Notes: generated from the letters alone by a model not told the origin. A stretch of 64,000 nt of DNA from Methylacidiphilum caldifontis (GCF_017310505.1 NZ_CP065957.1:1798001-1862000); one strand, 5' to 3'. Shown: positions 17,436 through 28,167, numbered from the stretch's first letter. Made by a program: numbers and translations.

Positions 17436-18377
17436 ATGGCGATTTTGCAGTTTAAGCCAATCTACAAAAAAAAAATATGGGGTGGTGATCGCATCAAGCT
17501 CCTTTATTCGAAACAGGAAAGTCAAGAGATATCCCAAGTTGGAGAGGTTTGGGAACTGGTCGATAGGGAAGAAGAGCTGAGTGTCCTTGAATATCCCTAT
17601 GGTTCCTTGCATAATCTCCACGAGCTTTGGATCAACAAAAAAAAGGAGATATTCGGAAAGAAATCTCCATCGGGATCTCGTTTTCCACTGATCGTTAAAA
17701 TCTTGGATTGCCAGCTGCCAACGAGTATTCAAGTTCATCCTGATGCTGAAACAGCAAAGAGTTTTGGTTGGGAAAAGAAAACAGAGTTCTGGTTTTTCCT
17801 GGATGCCTGTCCAGGTTCTTTTGTTTATCTTGGATTTAAGGAGCAGATCTTTGCTGATCAATTAGCCGAAATCATAGGTAAAAAAGAAATAATTGCTTAT
17901 ATAAACAAAATTCCAACCTTGCGTTCTCATGGTCTTTTAGTGCGTTCAGGTCAGATCCATGCTATTGGAGGAGGTAACCTGATACTTGAAATCCAGGAAA
18001 ATTCGGATACTACTTTTCGCATTTATGATTGGGAAAGAAAAAACAAAGAAGGATTGTCCCGGCCCATCCATAACCAAGAAGCCATGCTTTCATTATCGCT
18101 TTCCCCCTATAGCCCTAAACTGCTTTCTCCCGAAGAAATCTTCATTTTAGAAAATAACTTTGCTGTTAAAAGAATTGAACTTGGCTTTGAGCAAGCTTCC
18201 TTTCACCCAATGCATGGAGATTCTTTTATGTACCTCTTTGTTTGTGAAGGGAGGATACGCATTGAAAACAGTCTTTACAAAAAGGGCCAGGGCATCTTGG
18301 TCTCGGCAAATCATGGGCCACTGAAAATTATTGGGGTAGAGAACAAAAATGAAATCATCTCTGTTAGTTTTCCTTAA
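17436..18377 (+). CDS. manA: Mannose-6-phosphate isomerase, class I
   Basis: This zinc enzyme interconverts mannose-6-P and fructose-6-P, supplying GDP-mannose for glycans. The start of the product, FKPIYKKKIWGGDRI, is the class I hallmark. Zinc ligands are visible in SIQVHPD, KTEFWFFLD and HAIGGGNLILEIQE. The protein has 313 residues from the ATG at 17436, typical of short bacterial type I enzymes. The frame also opens four codons earlier at a TTG. There is no good ribosome-binding site. It is divergent from the CysJ-like gene. A manC gene lies about 10 kb downstream, completing the pathway from fructose-6-P except for phosphomannomutase. Confidence 0.92.
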   Translation: MAILQFKPIYKKKIWGGDRIKLLYSKQESQEISQVGEVWELVDREEELSVLEYPYGSLHNLHELWINKKKEIFGKKSPSGSRFPLIVKILDCQLPTSIQVHPDAETAKSFGWEKKTEFWFFLDACPGSFVYLGFKEQIFADQLAEIIGKKEIIAYINKIPTLRSHGLLVRSGQIHAIGGGNLILEIQENSDTTFRIYDWERKNKEGLSRPIHNQEAMLSLSLSPYSPKLLSPEEIFILENNFAVKRIELGFEQASFHPMHGDSFMYLFVCEGRIRIENSLYKKGQGILVSANHGPLKIIGVENKNEIISVSFP

Positions 18378-18511
18378 GGAGTAAACAATTCGCTCTTTTA
18401 AATAATCTTTTCTTGCTTCATCTAGACGACACCGTCGGTAAGCTTTATTTTTAGATTAACCCTAAAAGGGAAGAGAATAAATATTCAGATTATTTGGAGA
18501 AATCTGAGTCA

Positions 18512-19261
18512 ATGATGCACAAAGAGTCAAAAAAGCTTCCAAAATTTTGGATTGGAACCTCGGGGTGGAATTATCAAGAATGGAAAGGGACTTTTTACCC
18601 CGAAGATTTATCTTCATCCCGTTGGTTTGATTATTACTGCAAGATATTCAATACAGTTGAAATCAATGCTACTTTTTATAGGACTTTCCCTCAATCGACT
18701 TATGAACGTTGGGCAAAAAATTCTCCCCAAGGCTTCCGTTTTGTGTTGAAAGTGCCTAGAATAATTAGCCATTTGCATCTTTTACAGAATGTCGGAGAGC
18801 TGATTTCCAATTTTTGTGAACTCTCTTCAGCACTGGGTGAAAAAAGAGGACTCTATCTACTGCAACTTTCTCCCAAATTCCCGCTAGACAAAAAGAGATT
18901 AGAACAGGCTTTAGATGCTTTTCCTGATCCTTCAAAAGTAGCTGTAGAATTTAGAACTAAAGGAGATGTATCTTTTCTTTTAGATCTTTTAAAAGAGAAA
19001 AAAGCTATCTACTGTATTGCTGACTCTCCTTTAGTCCGAATACGTCCTATCTTGACTTCGACAATCGGTTATATCCGGCTTCATGGCAGAAAACAGTGGT
19101 TCTATCATTTTTATACCCCTGATGAAATGAAAGAAATTCTGACTACGGTAAAAGAGCTTGTCGAAGAAGGAGCTGAAGAAATCTATATCTTTTTTAATAA
19201 TACTGCAATGGGGTGGGCTGCGGAAAATGCTCTTACCGTTAAGAAATCCCTGGAGGGCTAA
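18512..19261 (+). CDS. DUF72 (YecE-like) family protein
   Basis: This is a TIM-barrel-like protein of the DUF72 family, whose biochemical function is not established. Signature blocks are IGTSGWNYQEWKGTFYP near the N-terminus, FNTVEINATFYRTFP, FRFVLKVPR, the central AVEFRT, YIRLHGR and the near-C-terminal IFFNNTAMGWAAENA. The frame is open from a TTG at 18494, which itself lies in the GGAGA purine stretch, so the ATG pair at 18512/18515 is more plausible. The product has about 250 residues, the usual size. The next gene starts about 140 bp later on the same strand. Confidence 0.9.
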   Translation: MMHKESKKLPKFWIGTSGWNYQEWKGTFYPEDLSSSRWFDYYCKIFNTVEINATFYRTFPQSTYERWAKNSPQGFRFVLKVPRIISHLHLLQNVGELISNFCELSSALGEKRGLYLLQLSPKFPLDKKRLEQALDAFPDPSKVAVEFRTKGDVSFLLDLLKEKKAIYCIADSPLVRIRPILTSTIGYIRLHGRKQWFYHFYTPDEMKEILTTVKELVEEGAEEIYIFFNNTAMGWAAENALTVKKSLEG

Positions 19262-19399
19262 CAATACATTTAGCCATAGGAGAGGATGCGATAAAATTCC
19301 TTCAACCTTTTCGTTATTTTGGATAAGAAGAAGGAAAAGAAAAAAGAGCAAGCAAAAGGGTAGAAAAGCAGAGTTCTTTGTTTTAAATTGTATTAAAAA

Positions 19400-20092
19400 A
19401 TGCCTTATAGAATATTTTTGGATAGAAAAGAAGCGGGAATATTGTTAGCTGAAGAGCTTCTTGAGTATGGGGGCAAACCGGACGTCGTTGTATTGGCTTT
19501 GCCTCGAGGAGGTGTAGAAGTAGGCTTTGTTATTTCCAAGATTCTTAAACTGCCTTTAGACATTTTTGTGGTGAGAAAAATTGGCGTTCCATGGCAAGAG
19601 GAGCTTGCCATGGGAGCCATCGCTTCGGGTGGAATTCAAGTTTTAAACCAGGCGGTGATCAACTCTTTGAACATTGATGAAGAAACGATCAGGGAAGTAA
19701 CGGCTCGAGAACTCCAGGAATTGCATAGAAGGGAAAATCTTTATCGGAGAGAACTTCCCCCTCTATTACTCGAGAATAAAAGAGTTATTTTGGTGGATGA
19801 TGGCATAGCTACAGGTTCTACGATCCGAGCGGCGGTAGCGGCTATAAGAAAGCTTTCTCCAAAAGAAATTGTGGTTGCTGTTCCTGTTGCTCCGCCTCGT
19901 GCCTTTGAAGAAATGAAAAAAGTTGCCGATAAAGTGATCATATTAATGACTCCAGAAGAGTTTTTTGGTGTAGGTCAATGGTATGAAAATTTCAGTCAAT
20001 TGTCTGATTGGGATGTTTGTTCACTGTTGAGGGAGTCTCGGAAGGAAACCCCTGGCAAGGGCCATGAAGTATTGACTAATTCAGGACTTTAA
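19400..20092 (+). CDS. Phosphoribosyltransferase-fold protein
   Basis: This 230-residue type I phosphoribosyltransferase-fold protein carries the PRPP-binding motif VILVDDGIATGSTIRAA (about 129-145) and the flexible/PPi loop ALPRGGVEVGF (about 33-43). The RKIGVPWQEELAMGAIASGG block identifies the stand-alone group often annotated simply as phosphoribosyltransferase, frequently linked to dienelactone hydrolase-like genes; the substrate is not known. The gene ends 12 bp before uvrB and is likely co-transcribed with it. Confidence 0.88.
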   Translation: MPYRIFLDRKEAGILLAEELLEYGGKPDVVVLALPRGGVEVGFVISKILKLPLDIFVVRKIGVPWQEELAMGAIASGGIQVLNQAVINSLNIDEETIREVTARELQELHRRENLYRRELPPLLLENKRVILVDDGIATGSTIRAAVAAIRKLSPKEIVVAVPVAPPRAFEEMKKVADKVIILMTPEEFFGVGQWYENFSQLSDWDVCSLLRESRKETPGKGHEVLTNSGL

Positions 20093-20104
20093 TCGGCACG
20101 GGTT

Positions 20105-22180
20105 ATGTTTGAAAAAAATTTAGATAGAAAATTTAAGGTTGTTTCTCCTTTTGAACCTTGTGGGGATCAGGGAAAAGCCATAGAAGAACTTTCTGAGGGG
20201 ATTAAAGCGGGGAAAAAACATCAGGTGCTACTTGGTGTAACAGGTTCGGGAAAGACTTTTACCATTGCCAAATGCATTGAAAAAGTCCAAAAACCAACCC
20301 TGATCATTTGTCACAATAAAACCCTTGCTGCACAATTATATAGCGAATATAAGCAATTTTTCCCTGATGCTGCTGTTGAATATTTTGTATCCTATTTCGA
20401 TTACTACCAGCCTGAAGCTTATATTCCTAGCACAGACACTTACATCGAGAAAGATTCGAGTGTCAATGTGGAAATAGAAAGATTAAGGCTTTCGGCGACA
20501 AACTCTTTGCTCACGCGCCGGGATGTTATCGTTGTTGCCAGTGTTTCCTGTATTTATGGTTTAGGTTCACCGGAGGACTACGAGAGTTTGTGTTGCCAAA
20601 TAGAGGTTGGGCAAAGCATCTCAAGGAATCAATTTTTGGCACTGCTTGTAGAGATGCTTTATGAAAGAAACGATTTTCAGCTGACTCGAGGAAAATTTCG
20701 GGTAAGAGGGGATGTGGTTGAAATTTGTCATGTTTCTCCCGATCGAGGTCTGAGGATAGAATTTTTTGGAAATCGGATTGAACGGATCACGGAATTTGAA
20801 CTGCAGACAGGAAGAAGTGTATGTCGTCTTCAGAAAGAGTTGATATTCCCAGCGAGTCACTTTGTAACAACGTCGGAAAAATTAAAAAGAGCCATTAGAT
20901 CGATTCGACAGGAACTCGACGAACGTATAGCCGAACTTGAATCCAAGGGTAAACTGTTAGAGGCTCAAAGATTGAAGTTAAGGACGGAGAATGACTTGGA
21001 AATGCTTGAGGAACTGGGTTTTTGTAATGGGATTGAAAATTATAGTCGGCATTTGAGTGGACGAGCTGCGGGTTCTGCTCCCTATACTTTGCTTGATTTC
21101 TTCCCCCAAGATTTTTTGACCGTTATCGATGAAAGTCATGCAACCATTCCTCAGATTCAAGGTATGTATGAAGGAGATATGTCAAGGAAAAGGACTCTTG
21201 TGGAGCATGGTTTTAGACTGCCTTCAGCCTTAGACAATAGGCCTCTATCCTTTTCTGAGTTTGAAGCTAAAATTGGACAGCTGATTTATGTTTCTGCTAC
21301 TCCTGGAGAATATGAATTGAGAAAGACAGAAGGGAGGGTCATCGAGCAAATTATCAGGCCTACTGGGTTATTAGATCCTGAAGTTGAAGTGCGCCCCCTT
21401 GAAGGTCAAATAGACGACGTGATCAAAGAGAGCTCTTTACGGATAAAAGAAGGCCAAAGAGTACTTGTGCTGACACTGACAAAGCAAACTGCTGAAGATT
21501 TATCAGATTATCTTAGAGAGTTAGGTTTCAAAGTTCGTTATCTTCATTCTGAGCTTGATGCGATTGAAAGGGTTGAGATATTACGTGAACTTAGGTCTGG
21601 AGGTTGTGATGTTCTAGTGGGCATAAATCTCTTAAGAGAGGGACTAGACCTGCCTGAAGTTTCACTAGTATGTATTCTTGATGCGGATAAGGAAGGATAT
21701 TTAAGATCTGAAAAATCTCTTATTCAGATTGCTGGACGAGCTGCTCGTCATGAAAAGGGTAAAGTCATACTTTATGCAGACAACTTGACTCAATCGATTA
21801 AAAAGCTTATCGCCGTCACCAATTATCGAAGAAACAAACAGTTAAAGTATAACGAGCAACATGGCATAACACCAAAGAGTGTGAGAGCAAAGGAGTTGGT
21901 CAGTCTTCATGGGTTGATAAGAGCTGAAGAGAAAGAAGCCTTCACTTTTAAGGATATCCAGACTAAAAGTGATTATATGGAGTTGATAAAGGAACTGGGG
22001 GCTGCCATGATCGAAGCCTCTGCAAAACTGGAATTTGAAAAAGCAGCTCTTTTCCGTGATCAGATAGAAGAACTTAAAAGAAGGTTAAAAGAGGGAAAAG
22101 AACCGTCAGCGGATTTTTCTTTTATTCCTTTAGGAGAAAGGAAAACAAAACGAAAAAAGAAAGTATTGAGGGGAGGATAG
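20105..22180 (+). CDS. uvrB: Excinuclease ABC subunit B
   Basis: This is the DNA-damage-verifying helicase of nucleotide excision repair, which takes DNA from UvrA and recruits UvrC. Walker A is GVTGSGKT (about 44-51); the beta-hairpin that locks the damaged strand is visible as [16 protein letters not shown]. The DEAD-like box reads VIDESH, helicase motifs V/VI read [14 protein letters not shown] and QIAGRAARH. The C-terminal UVR motif for UvrC contact ([20 protein letters not shown]) is present at about 640-660. The protein has 691 residues, complete with a short basic tail. Confidence 0.98.
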   Translation: MFEKNLDRKFKVVSPFEPCGDQGKAIEELSEGIKAGKKHQVLLGVTGSGKTFTIAKCIEKVQKPTLIICHNKTLAAQLYSEYKQFFPDAAVEYFVSYFDYYQPEAYIPSTDTYIEKDSSVNVEIERLRLSATNSLLTRRDVIVVASVSCIYGLGSPEDYESLCCQIEVGQSISRNQFLALLVEMLYERNDFQLTRGKFRVRGDVVEICHVSPDRGLRIEFFGNRIERITEFELQTGRSVCRLQKELIFPASHFVTTSEKLKRAIRSIRQELDERIAELESKGKLLEAQRLKLRTENDLEMLEELGFCNGIENYSRHLSGRAAGSAPYTLLDFFPQDFLTVIDESHATIPQIQGMYEGDMSRKRTLVEHGFRLPSALDNRPLSFSEFEAKIGQLIYVSATPGEYELRKTEGRVIEQIIRPTGLLDPEVEVRPLEGQIDDVIKESSLRIKEGQRVLVLTLTKQTAEDLSDYLRELGFKVRYLHSELDAIERVEILRELRSGGCDVLVGINLLREGLDLPEVSLVCILDADKEGYLRSEKSLIQIAGRAARHEKGKVILYADNLTQSIKKLIAVTNYRRNKQLKYNEQHGITPKSVRAKELVSLHGLIRAEEKEAFTFKDIQTKSDYMELIKELGAAMIEASAKLEFEKAALFRDQIEELKRRLKEGKEPSADFSFIPLGERKTKRKKKVLRGG

Positions 22181-22268
22181 TCTGGAGAGGTTTTGAAACG
22201 AGATCTATTTTAGATCGACTTTTATTTTTAACTTTAGGAAGATGTCTTAACTTCAAAAAGGCAAAGAT

Positions 22269-23030
22269 ATGGAATTTCTTGATGATCGGAACAGGACTCC
22301 TGTTTACAAAAGAATTCTTTTAAAACTCAGTGGTGAAGTCTTATCGGGTGAATCAGACCATTTAGATCTAGAAGTGGCACGTAAAATTGCCCAACAGATT
22401 GCTGAAATTTACAGTTTAGGGGTAGGAATTGGTATCGTGATTGGAGGGGGTAACATATGGAGAGGATCAATGGCTGCGGGTTCTGAATTTTTGGATAGAC
22501 CTACGGCCGACTACATGGGGATGTTGGCTACAATAATCAATGGATTGGCCTTGCAAGGGGCTCTGGAGCATTTAGGTATTCCCACTCGGGTTCAAACAGC
22601 TATAGAAGTGAAAAATGTGGCTGAACCTTTTATTCGAAGAAGAGCAATCAGGCACTTAGAAAAGGGAAGAATCGTTATTTTTGTTGCCGGCACAGGTAAT
22701 CCCTTTTTTTCTACAGATACAGCTGCCGCTTTAAGAGCCAGTGAAATTGAAGCACAGGTTATTCTCAAAGCAACAAAGGTTGAGGGGGTCTATGATAGTG
22801 ATCCCAAAATTAACCCTAAAGCAAAACGATATGAACACTTGACCTACCTTGATGCGATCCAAAACAGGCTATTAATTATGGATTCAACAGCCTTTTCTTT
22901 GTGCATGGATAATCACATCCCTATTGTGGTCTTTGACATGTTTAAACCAGGTAATCTCAAAGCGGTTATTTTTGGAGATCCAGTTGGAACATTGGTCTCG
23001 GACCATGAGAAGAGTTTAATAAGAAGATAG
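22269..23030 (+). CDS. pyrH: UMP kinase
   Basis: This phosphorylates UMP to UDP in pyrimidine synthesis and is usually a GTP-regulated hexamer. Recognisable blocks are [23 protein letters not shown], the [16 protein letters not shown] segment that contacts [23 protein letters not shown], and [11 protein letters not shown]. The protein has 253 residues, slightly longer than usual at the N-terminus ([10 protein letters not shown]). It is followed by frr, the common bacterial pyrH-frr pair; tsf and rpsB are not upstream here. Confidence 0.97.
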   Translation: MEFLDDRNRTPVYKRILLKLSGEVLSGESDHLDLEVARKIAQQIAEIYSLGVGIGIVIGGGNIWRGSMAAGSEFLDRPTADYMGMLATIINGLALQGALEHLGIPTRVQTAIEVKNVAEPFIRRRAIRHLEKGRIVIFVAGTGNPFFSTDTAAALRASEIEAQVILKATKVEGVYDSDPKINPKAKRYEHLTYLDAIQNRLLIMDSTAFSLCMDNHIPIVVFDMFKPGNLKAVIFGDPVGTLVSDHEKSLIRR

Positions 23031-23088
23031 AGTTTATTTTAATTCTTTATTATAATATTAAATTGTCGGAGTTTGAAAGGGGATGACT

Positions 23089-23649
23089 ATGAGTGTAGAA
23101 GATGTTTTGTTAGAGGCAGAAGAGAAAATGGAAAAGGCTGTTGAGAAAACCCGTGTTGAGCTTGCTTCCTTGCGTTCTGGCAAAGCGAATCCAGAAATGA
23201 TATCCAATATATCCGTAGAGGCTTATGAGACTCACATGAAATTAAGGGATCTTGCCGCCATTACAGCCCCGGATGTGAGTTTACTTATTGTTCAACCGTG
23301 GGATCTGACCCTTGTTGAACCAATACGTAAAGCGATAGAGGAATCAAAACTTGGCTTAAATCCTGCTGTAGATGCCAAAATGATAAGAATCCCTATTCCC
23401 CCTTTATCAGAAGAAAGAAGACTAGAGTTGATAAAGGTAGCTAGAAAGCTTTCTGAAGAGGGTAGAGTCGGTATTAGAGCGATTCGTCGTCATTGTATGG
23501 AAGAACTGAAAAAGCTAGAGAAGGATGCTCATCTCAGCGAGGATGAACTAGAGCGAGCGGAAAAAGAAATTCAAAAAATAACTGATGAGTATATAGAAAA
23601 GATTGATCACATTTTAGCAACAAAAGAAAAGGATCTCATGAAAGTGTAA
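23089..23649 (+). CDS. frr: Ribosome recycling factor
   Basis: This factor splits the post-termination ribosome with EF-G. The 186-residue product shows the family pattern: [28 protein letters not shown] is split across about 10-38; the [19 protein letters not shown] block is the domain II region; and [30 protein letters not shown] spans the hinge and domain I helix. An ATG two codons earlier (23083) is possible, but the AAGGGG stretch at 23077-23082 directly abuts it and is properly spaced for the ATG at 23089. Confidence 0.97.
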   Translation: MSVEDVLLEAEEKMEKAVEKTRVELASLRSGKANPEMISNISVEAYETHMKLRDLAAITAPDVSLLIVQPWDLTLVEPIRKAIEESKLGLNPAVDAKMIRIPIPPLSEERRLELIKVARKLSEEGRVGIRAIRRHCMEELKKLEKDAHLSEDELERAEKEIQKITDEYIEKIDHILATKEKDLMKV

Positions 23650-23655
23650 AAGATT

Positions 23656-24237
23656 ATGGCAGAAAAAAAGATTTTGATGATTGTTGGGGATTTTGCAGAA
23701 GATTATGAAGTCATGGTGCCTTTTCAATTCCTTTGTGCCATAGGGCATAAGGTGGATGTGGTCTGTCCTGGCAGAACAAAGGGCCAGAAGATAATCACTG
23801 CCATTCATGATTTTGAGGCAGAACAGACCTATTCAGAAAAAAGGGGACATTATTTTGTTCTTAATGCGGATTTTGAAAAAGTGGTCCCTCAAGAATATGA
23901 CGGCCTGGTTCTTCCTGGAGGTCGAGCACCGGAATATTTGCGACTCTATCCAAAGGTGATTGAAATAATTCGTCATTTTTTTGAACAGAAAAAGCCAGTG
24001 GCAGCAATATGTCATGGTATCCAGTTGCTGACCGCATCAAAAGTACTATCTGGCTATCGTCTTACGGCTTATCCTGCTGTAGGACCGGAGGTTAATTTGA
24101 GTGGAGCTGAATATGTTTCCGTAGATTTTGAGGATGCAGTAATAGATCAAAACCTTGTTACGGCTCCTGGTTGGCCTGCTCATCCACGTTGGATGTCTCT
24201 TTTTTTATCTCTTTTAGGAACAAAAGTTTATCTTTAG
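23656..24237 (+). CDS. DJ-1/PfpI family protein
   Basis: This 193-residue class I glutamine-amidotransferase-like protein belongs to the DJ-1/PfpI superfamily, whose members include deglycase/glyoxalase III-like enzymes, chaperones and proteases. The nucleophile elbow is AAICHG with Cys119 and His120; the conserved Glu is in FAEDYE (about residue 18). The GLVLPGGRAPEYLR block is typical of the PfpI branch. It starts 6 bp after frr and so is likely transcribed with pyrH-frr. The precise reaction is uncertain. Confidence 0.88.
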   Translation: MAEKKILMIVGDFAEDYEVMVPFQFLCAIGHKVDVVCPGRTKGQKIITAIHDFEAEQTYSEKRGHYFVLNADFEKVVPQEYDGLVLPGGRAPEYLRLYPKVIEIIRHFFEQKKPVAAICHGIQLLTASKVLSGYRLTAYPAVGPEVNLSGAEYVSVDFEDAVIDQNLVTAPGWPAHPRWMSLFLSLLGTKVYL

Positions 24238-24245
24238 CCAACAAT

Positions 24246-25379
24246 CTATTCTTGTTTTAACCGGATCGGCGAGTAGTGTTCAAGCTCGATGTTAAGGTGG
24301 GAATAATGATCGGGGAGGGCTTCACTGGTGATTAGACATGAGGATATTTCTCCAACTGCTGGAGAAGTTTCTATGCCCGAACCACCCAGAGCAGCTACCC
24401 AAAAAAAACCGGCTTTCTCTGGATCAAAACCAATGACCGGAATTTGGTCTTTGACAAAAGAACGAAGCCCAGCCCATTTTCGATTTATCTTTTGAATTTT
24501 AAGCCGAGTTGCTTTTTCTATCCTTTTTTGAGCTAGCATGCAGTCGGATTCGTCGGGTTTGGCATCACAAGGTATTGATGGGGTTTGATCAGCTGGAGAA
24601 GCCAATATTTCATTGTGATGGGGTTTAAAATAAAACTCTTCACCGATCTCAATAACCATAGGCCAATGTATAATGGAATAATCTGGTGGTGGGTCAAAAG
24701 TAATTACGGTTCTTTTTTTAGGTACAATACCTAAGGGTTTTATTGAAGCCTGTTTTGCTACCTCATCTGCCCAAGCTCCCGCTGCATTGATAAGGACATT
24801 GCCGACATACAGTCCTTTTGCTCCTTCTACCCTCCAACCGATTTGTTGTTTTTCGATATGGCTTACAGGAGTATTGAAATAAATCTTCCCTCCATTTTGG
24901 ATCACCCCTTTAAGGTAGCCTTGAAGCAACTCAGGTTGATGGATATCCTTTCCAGTGGTTTCTATGATCCCTCCTCCGTCTACAGATTCCTTTTTTAAAA
25001 TCGGAACAAACTCAAGGGCCTCCTCAACCGAAATTTTCCTTAGAGAAAGTTCAGGGGATTGGTTTTTCAAAAACCATTTTTCTAAAAGTTCTTTTTTTTC
25101 TTTTCTTGCAATAAACAACGCCATTCTCGGAGTTGTGAGAGGATGTTGAAAAATTTCGGGAGGTGATTCAAAAAATTTTTTGCTTGCCCAAGTTAGGATT
25201 CTTACATGGGGAAGTCCATGACTACCTCGAAAAAAAACAGCCGATCTTCCCGTGGAATGATATCCAGCAGAAGACTCTTTTTCCAGGATAATGACTGAAA
25301 GGCCTTTTTGAGCAAGATGAAAGCCAACAGATGCTCCTGCAATGCCTGCTCCGATAATTATACAATCCGCTTTTTCCAT
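24246..25379 (-). CDS. FAD-dependent oxidoreductase of the DAO (glycine/D-amino-acid oxidase) family
   Basis: This 377-residue flavoprotein has the N-terminal dinucleotide-binding motif IIGAGIAGASVGFHLAQKG (about 7-25), followed by an acidic strand end (LEKES). It has the family's second FAD block NAAGAWADEVA (about 199-209) and the C-terminal WVAALGGSGIETSPAVG motif that closes over the flavin. It oxidises an amine or amino acid (glycine, sarcosine, D-amino acid or similar), but the substrate is not readable from sequence. The STGRSAVFFRGSHG segment is characteristic of a subgroup of deaminating oxidases. The gene is convergent with the DJ-1-like gene. Confidence 0.88.
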   Translation of the reverse strand: MEKADCIIIGAGIAGASVGFHLAQKGLSVIILEKESSAGYHSTGRSAVFFRGSHGLPHVRILTWASKKFFESPPEIFQHPLTTPRMALFIARKEKKELLEKWFLKNQSPELSLRKISVEEALEFVPILKKESVDGGGIIETTGKDIHQPELLQGYLKGVIQNGGKIYFNTPVSHIEKQQIGWRVEGAKGLYVGNVLINAAGAWADEVAKQASIKPLGIVPKKRTVITFDPPPDYSIIHWPMVIEIGEEFYFKPHHNEILASPADQTPSIPCDAKPDESDCMLAQKRIEKATRLKIQKINRKWAGLRSFVKDQIPVIGFDPEKAGFFWVAALGGSGIETSPAVGEISSCLITSEALPDHYSHLNIELEHYSPIRLKQE

Positions 25380-25505
25380 AATGTTATTTTTAAAATAGAG
25401 AAAAGGAGATCAGAGAAAAACAGAAAAATTCTTTCGTAAGGTATTATCTTGTTTATAGATAAAGATCTTATAAAAATATAAGGGCAATAAGAAGGGGAGG
25501 AGATC

Positions 25506-28109
25506 TTGTTAAACTTAAATAAAATTTTAATTTTAGGTTTTATCTCTTTTTGTTGCTTTTATTATTCTACATTTTTTGTTTATGCTCGATCAAGCACCTT
25601 CTGGGTATCTGAACCGGTCGAACCCGCAGATGGAGTTATAGTATATGGTTGGGGATTTGCTCCCAAAGAAGAAATATTTCTTTGGGCATTACCCGATGAG
25701 GATCCCAAAACGGGTTATGTTCCTTTTTCTTTTTCCAAGGAAAAAAGGGTAACGGTTAGCCCGATGCAGGTTACTGAACAGTCTATAAAATTTGAGATCC
25801 CCGCAGTATTTCCCCCTGGAATATTTGGCGTGGAGATAGCCGAAAATCAATTTTTGATTAACCGACCCAGAATAGAATGGTGCCAGCCAAGTAGGCTTCT
25901 TCCCGGTTTAAAACAAGATGAGACTTATCCTGGATCGGAATTATGTATCATTGGACACAATATTCTTTTATCCCCAGAAGACGCTCAGAGAGTAAAGGTG
26001 ATGGTGACAGCCAAGAAAAGCAACCAATCTCTTTTTTTGGAGGTCATTGAAGTCGAAAAATATTGCTGTCGGGTTAAGATTCCAGAAACCCTCTCAACCG
26101 GTGAATACGACTTGTTGATCCATAATGGTCATGGAGGCCAATCGGGATGGAGCGAACCTTTCTTGCTTAGGGTGGTTAACCCGGCCTCATGGCCTTCTAA
26201 GATTCTCAGTATTAGGGAGTATGGAGCAAAAGGTGATGGCAAAAGTGATGATTCAGAAGCTTTACGGAAAGTTCTCAAGGCTGCGGAGTCCAATGGAGGA
26301 GCCATAGTCTATATTCCGGCAGGAATATACAAGGTCAAAGGAAGTTTTTATATTCCTCCAAAAACATTACTGGAAGGGGATGGGGTGGATTTTTCATGGT
26401 TAAGCTGGCCTGAGAATGAACCTCATGGGGAAGAGGATTTTATTCCCGCAGCCTTTGTTTCTTCAGGACAGTTTGCATTGGAAGAGTTGTCGATAAGTGT
26501 CAGAAATGCTAAACGAGTTTTGGTTGATCGTTCTATTCTTAAGGATGAAGAAGTTCTGGGAAATGCAAAGGACTGGGAAGATCTATCCTCCCTTTTTAAA
26601 GGAGGACCCTCTGCTCCAACGGGTAGTGCATCAGATGTCTTTTTGCGCAATATCCGCATTCAGTTTTTCCCTTTCTATGGGTATCCCCAGGATGGTATCC
26701 TCAATAGTCCTCAATGGAAAATATTAAAATGGGGATTGGTCCCTTCTCCTGGACTTGGTTTTGCACTTGCACTTGGCAGCCTTGCAAATGTTGAAATTTC
26801 TGGATGTGAGATTATTGGTTGTAGGCAGAGAGCTGTGCATTTAAAAAACGGCCGCATAACACAAAATAGCTTTTATAACCCGATGGGGGCATTTTGTTTA
26901 ACTGAAATCGGAGGAGAAAAGTTATTTGTTGAAGATAACTGGTTTTCTGATGAATCAGCTTTTTATAGGAGACTTTCTCCTTTGAGGTACATGTATGTTG
27001 CCCATAATCAATTTTCTGAGTTTGGTCGAGGAAATCGATTGGCTTTGTCTTGTAATCTTGGATTTCTCATGGGGAAGAAAAAAGAAAATACTTTAACAAG
27101 GCATCAACCTCTTAAAGCGACAGCGGTTGGCAATGAACTTATTCTTAAAGAAGGGACTTTTGCTAAAGATTCTTTGGTTAATCAACAACTCCTTATTGTC
27201 GAGGATCACAAAGAACCTATAGCAAGAAAGGTAATCGCAAACAACGAGCATAAAGTGTCAATCGATTCTGGAGCTTCTTTGTCCCAGGATAAAGAGCTTT
27301 CTGTCTATCTTCTTCCTTGGAGTAGTCCTTTTGTATGTTCTGTTGTGTCTTCGGAAAAGGCTGAAACCAAAGTTTCAGAAAAAAATCTTCTCCCTGGTCT
27401 TGTGGGTCTGGATGTCCTTGTGGTCTCAGGTAAGGGGGCCGGACAACTCCGCCAAGTAACTGCTCAAAATGCTAATACGATTAGCATTGATAGGCCATGG
27501 GATGTAGCCCCAGATTTTTCAAGTCTTTTGCTTTTTTATCAGTGGGAAGGTAGATCGATTTTTTTCGAAAATCAGGGGCAAGATTGTAGGTTTCTCTTTC
27601 CTTTGAGTCGATTTGGCTATGATGTCATTTTTGATGGAAATCAGGTGAAGAGATCTGGAGGAATGATTGCTGAAGGAGGATATTTTATACAATGGATTAA
27701 TAATATCTTGGATGTAGCAGTGAATTATCCTGCCGTTAGGACTGAAGACCCTCTGGATTTGAGAATTAAAAGCTTGGATTTTGGAGCGCTAGGTTTTCTT
27801 ATAGACAAGCAAATGGATTCTAATAAGGAGGCCCCTTTTGAAACAATCCGCGCAGCAGTGTTAAGATCAAATCGCCTTGCCTTTGGGCATCGTATTGTTG
27901 TAGGGGTTGACCATAATGGAGAGGGTATTTCCACTCAGGCTGTAGTGGGCAAAGATCTCCTTATAGATCATAATTGGTTTGAACATGGACTGAATGGTAT
28001 AGAGATCGGTGAGGGTATCCGTCAAAGTATAGTCATGCGCAACCTGTATTTTGATATAAAAGAACCTTTAAGGATCAAAGAGAAAAAGGATATCTTTATA
28101 AAAGATTGA
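25506..28109 (+). CDS. Large secreted right-handed beta-helix protein (pectate-lyase-3-like)
   Basis: The 867-residue product begins at TTG with GGGGAGGAG just upstream. It has a signal peptide (hydrophobic segment to about residue 27, ending VYARS). Residues about 30-225 look like Ig/immunoglobulin-like or IPT-like domains (ADGVIVYGWGFAPKEEIFLWA, YPGSELCIIGHNILLSP). From about 232, SILSIREYGAKGDGKSDDSEAL followed by GGAIVYIPAGIYKVKG is the entry motif of the pectate-lyase-superfamily/GH55-type beta-helix. Asn-rich repeats such as GNRLALSCN, ISGCEIIGCRQRAVHLKNG and ILDVAVNY continue to the end. It probably binds or cleaves a polysaccharide outside the cell; no catalytic residues can be assigned. 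It precedes manC. Confidence 0.8.
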   Translation: MLNLNKILILGFISFCCFYYSTFFVYARSSTFWVSEPVEPADGVIVYGWGFAPKEEIFLWALPDEDPKTGYVPFSFSKEKRVTVSPMQVTEQSIKFEIPAVFPPGIFGVEIAENQFLINRPRIEWCQPSRLLPGLKQDETYPGSELCIIGHNILLSPEDAQRVKVMVTAKKSNQSLFLEVIEVEKYCCRVKIPETLSTGEYDLLIHNGHGGQSGWSEPFLLRVVNPASWPSKILSIREYGAKGDGKSDDSEALRKVLKAAESNGGAIVYIPAGIYKVKGSFYIPPKTLLEGDGVDFSWLSWPENEPHGEEDFIPAAFVSSGQFALEELSISVRNAKRVLVDRSILKDEEVLGNAKDWEDLSSLFKGGPSAPTGSASDVFLRNIRIQFFPFYGYPQDGILNSPQWKILKWGLVPSPGLGFALALGSLANVEISGCEIIGCRQRAVHLKNGRITQNSFYNPMGAFCLTEIGGEKLFVEDNWFSDESAFYRRLSPLRYMYVAHNQFSEFGRGNRLALSCNLGFLMGKKKENTLTRHQPLKATAVGNELILKEGTFAKDSLVNQQLLIVEDHKEPIARKVIANNEHKVSIDSGASLSQDKELSVYLLPWSSPFVCSVVSSEKAETKVSEKNLLPGLVGLDVLVVSGKGAGQLRQVTAQNANTISIDRPWDVAPDFSSLLLFYQWEGRSIFFENQGQDCRFLFPLSRFGYDVIFDGNQVKRSGGMIAEGGYFIQWINNILDVAVNYPAVRTEDPLDLRIKSLDFGALGFLIDKQMDSNKEAPFETIRAAVLRSNRLAFGHRIVVGVDHNGEGISTQAVVGKDLLIDHNWFEHGLNGIEIGEGIRQSIVMRNLYFDIKEPLRIKEKKDIFIKD

Positions 28110-28167
28110 TTTTTTTTGGATCAAAAGAATTTTTTGTATTTCTAATTTTAGAAATCGTAGAATATTT

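Noticed and set aside
17400-17861. 153-residue open frame on the minus strand
   Set aside because: It lies inside manA on the other strand; manA has clear zinc-site motifs, the antisense protein has no recognisable family.
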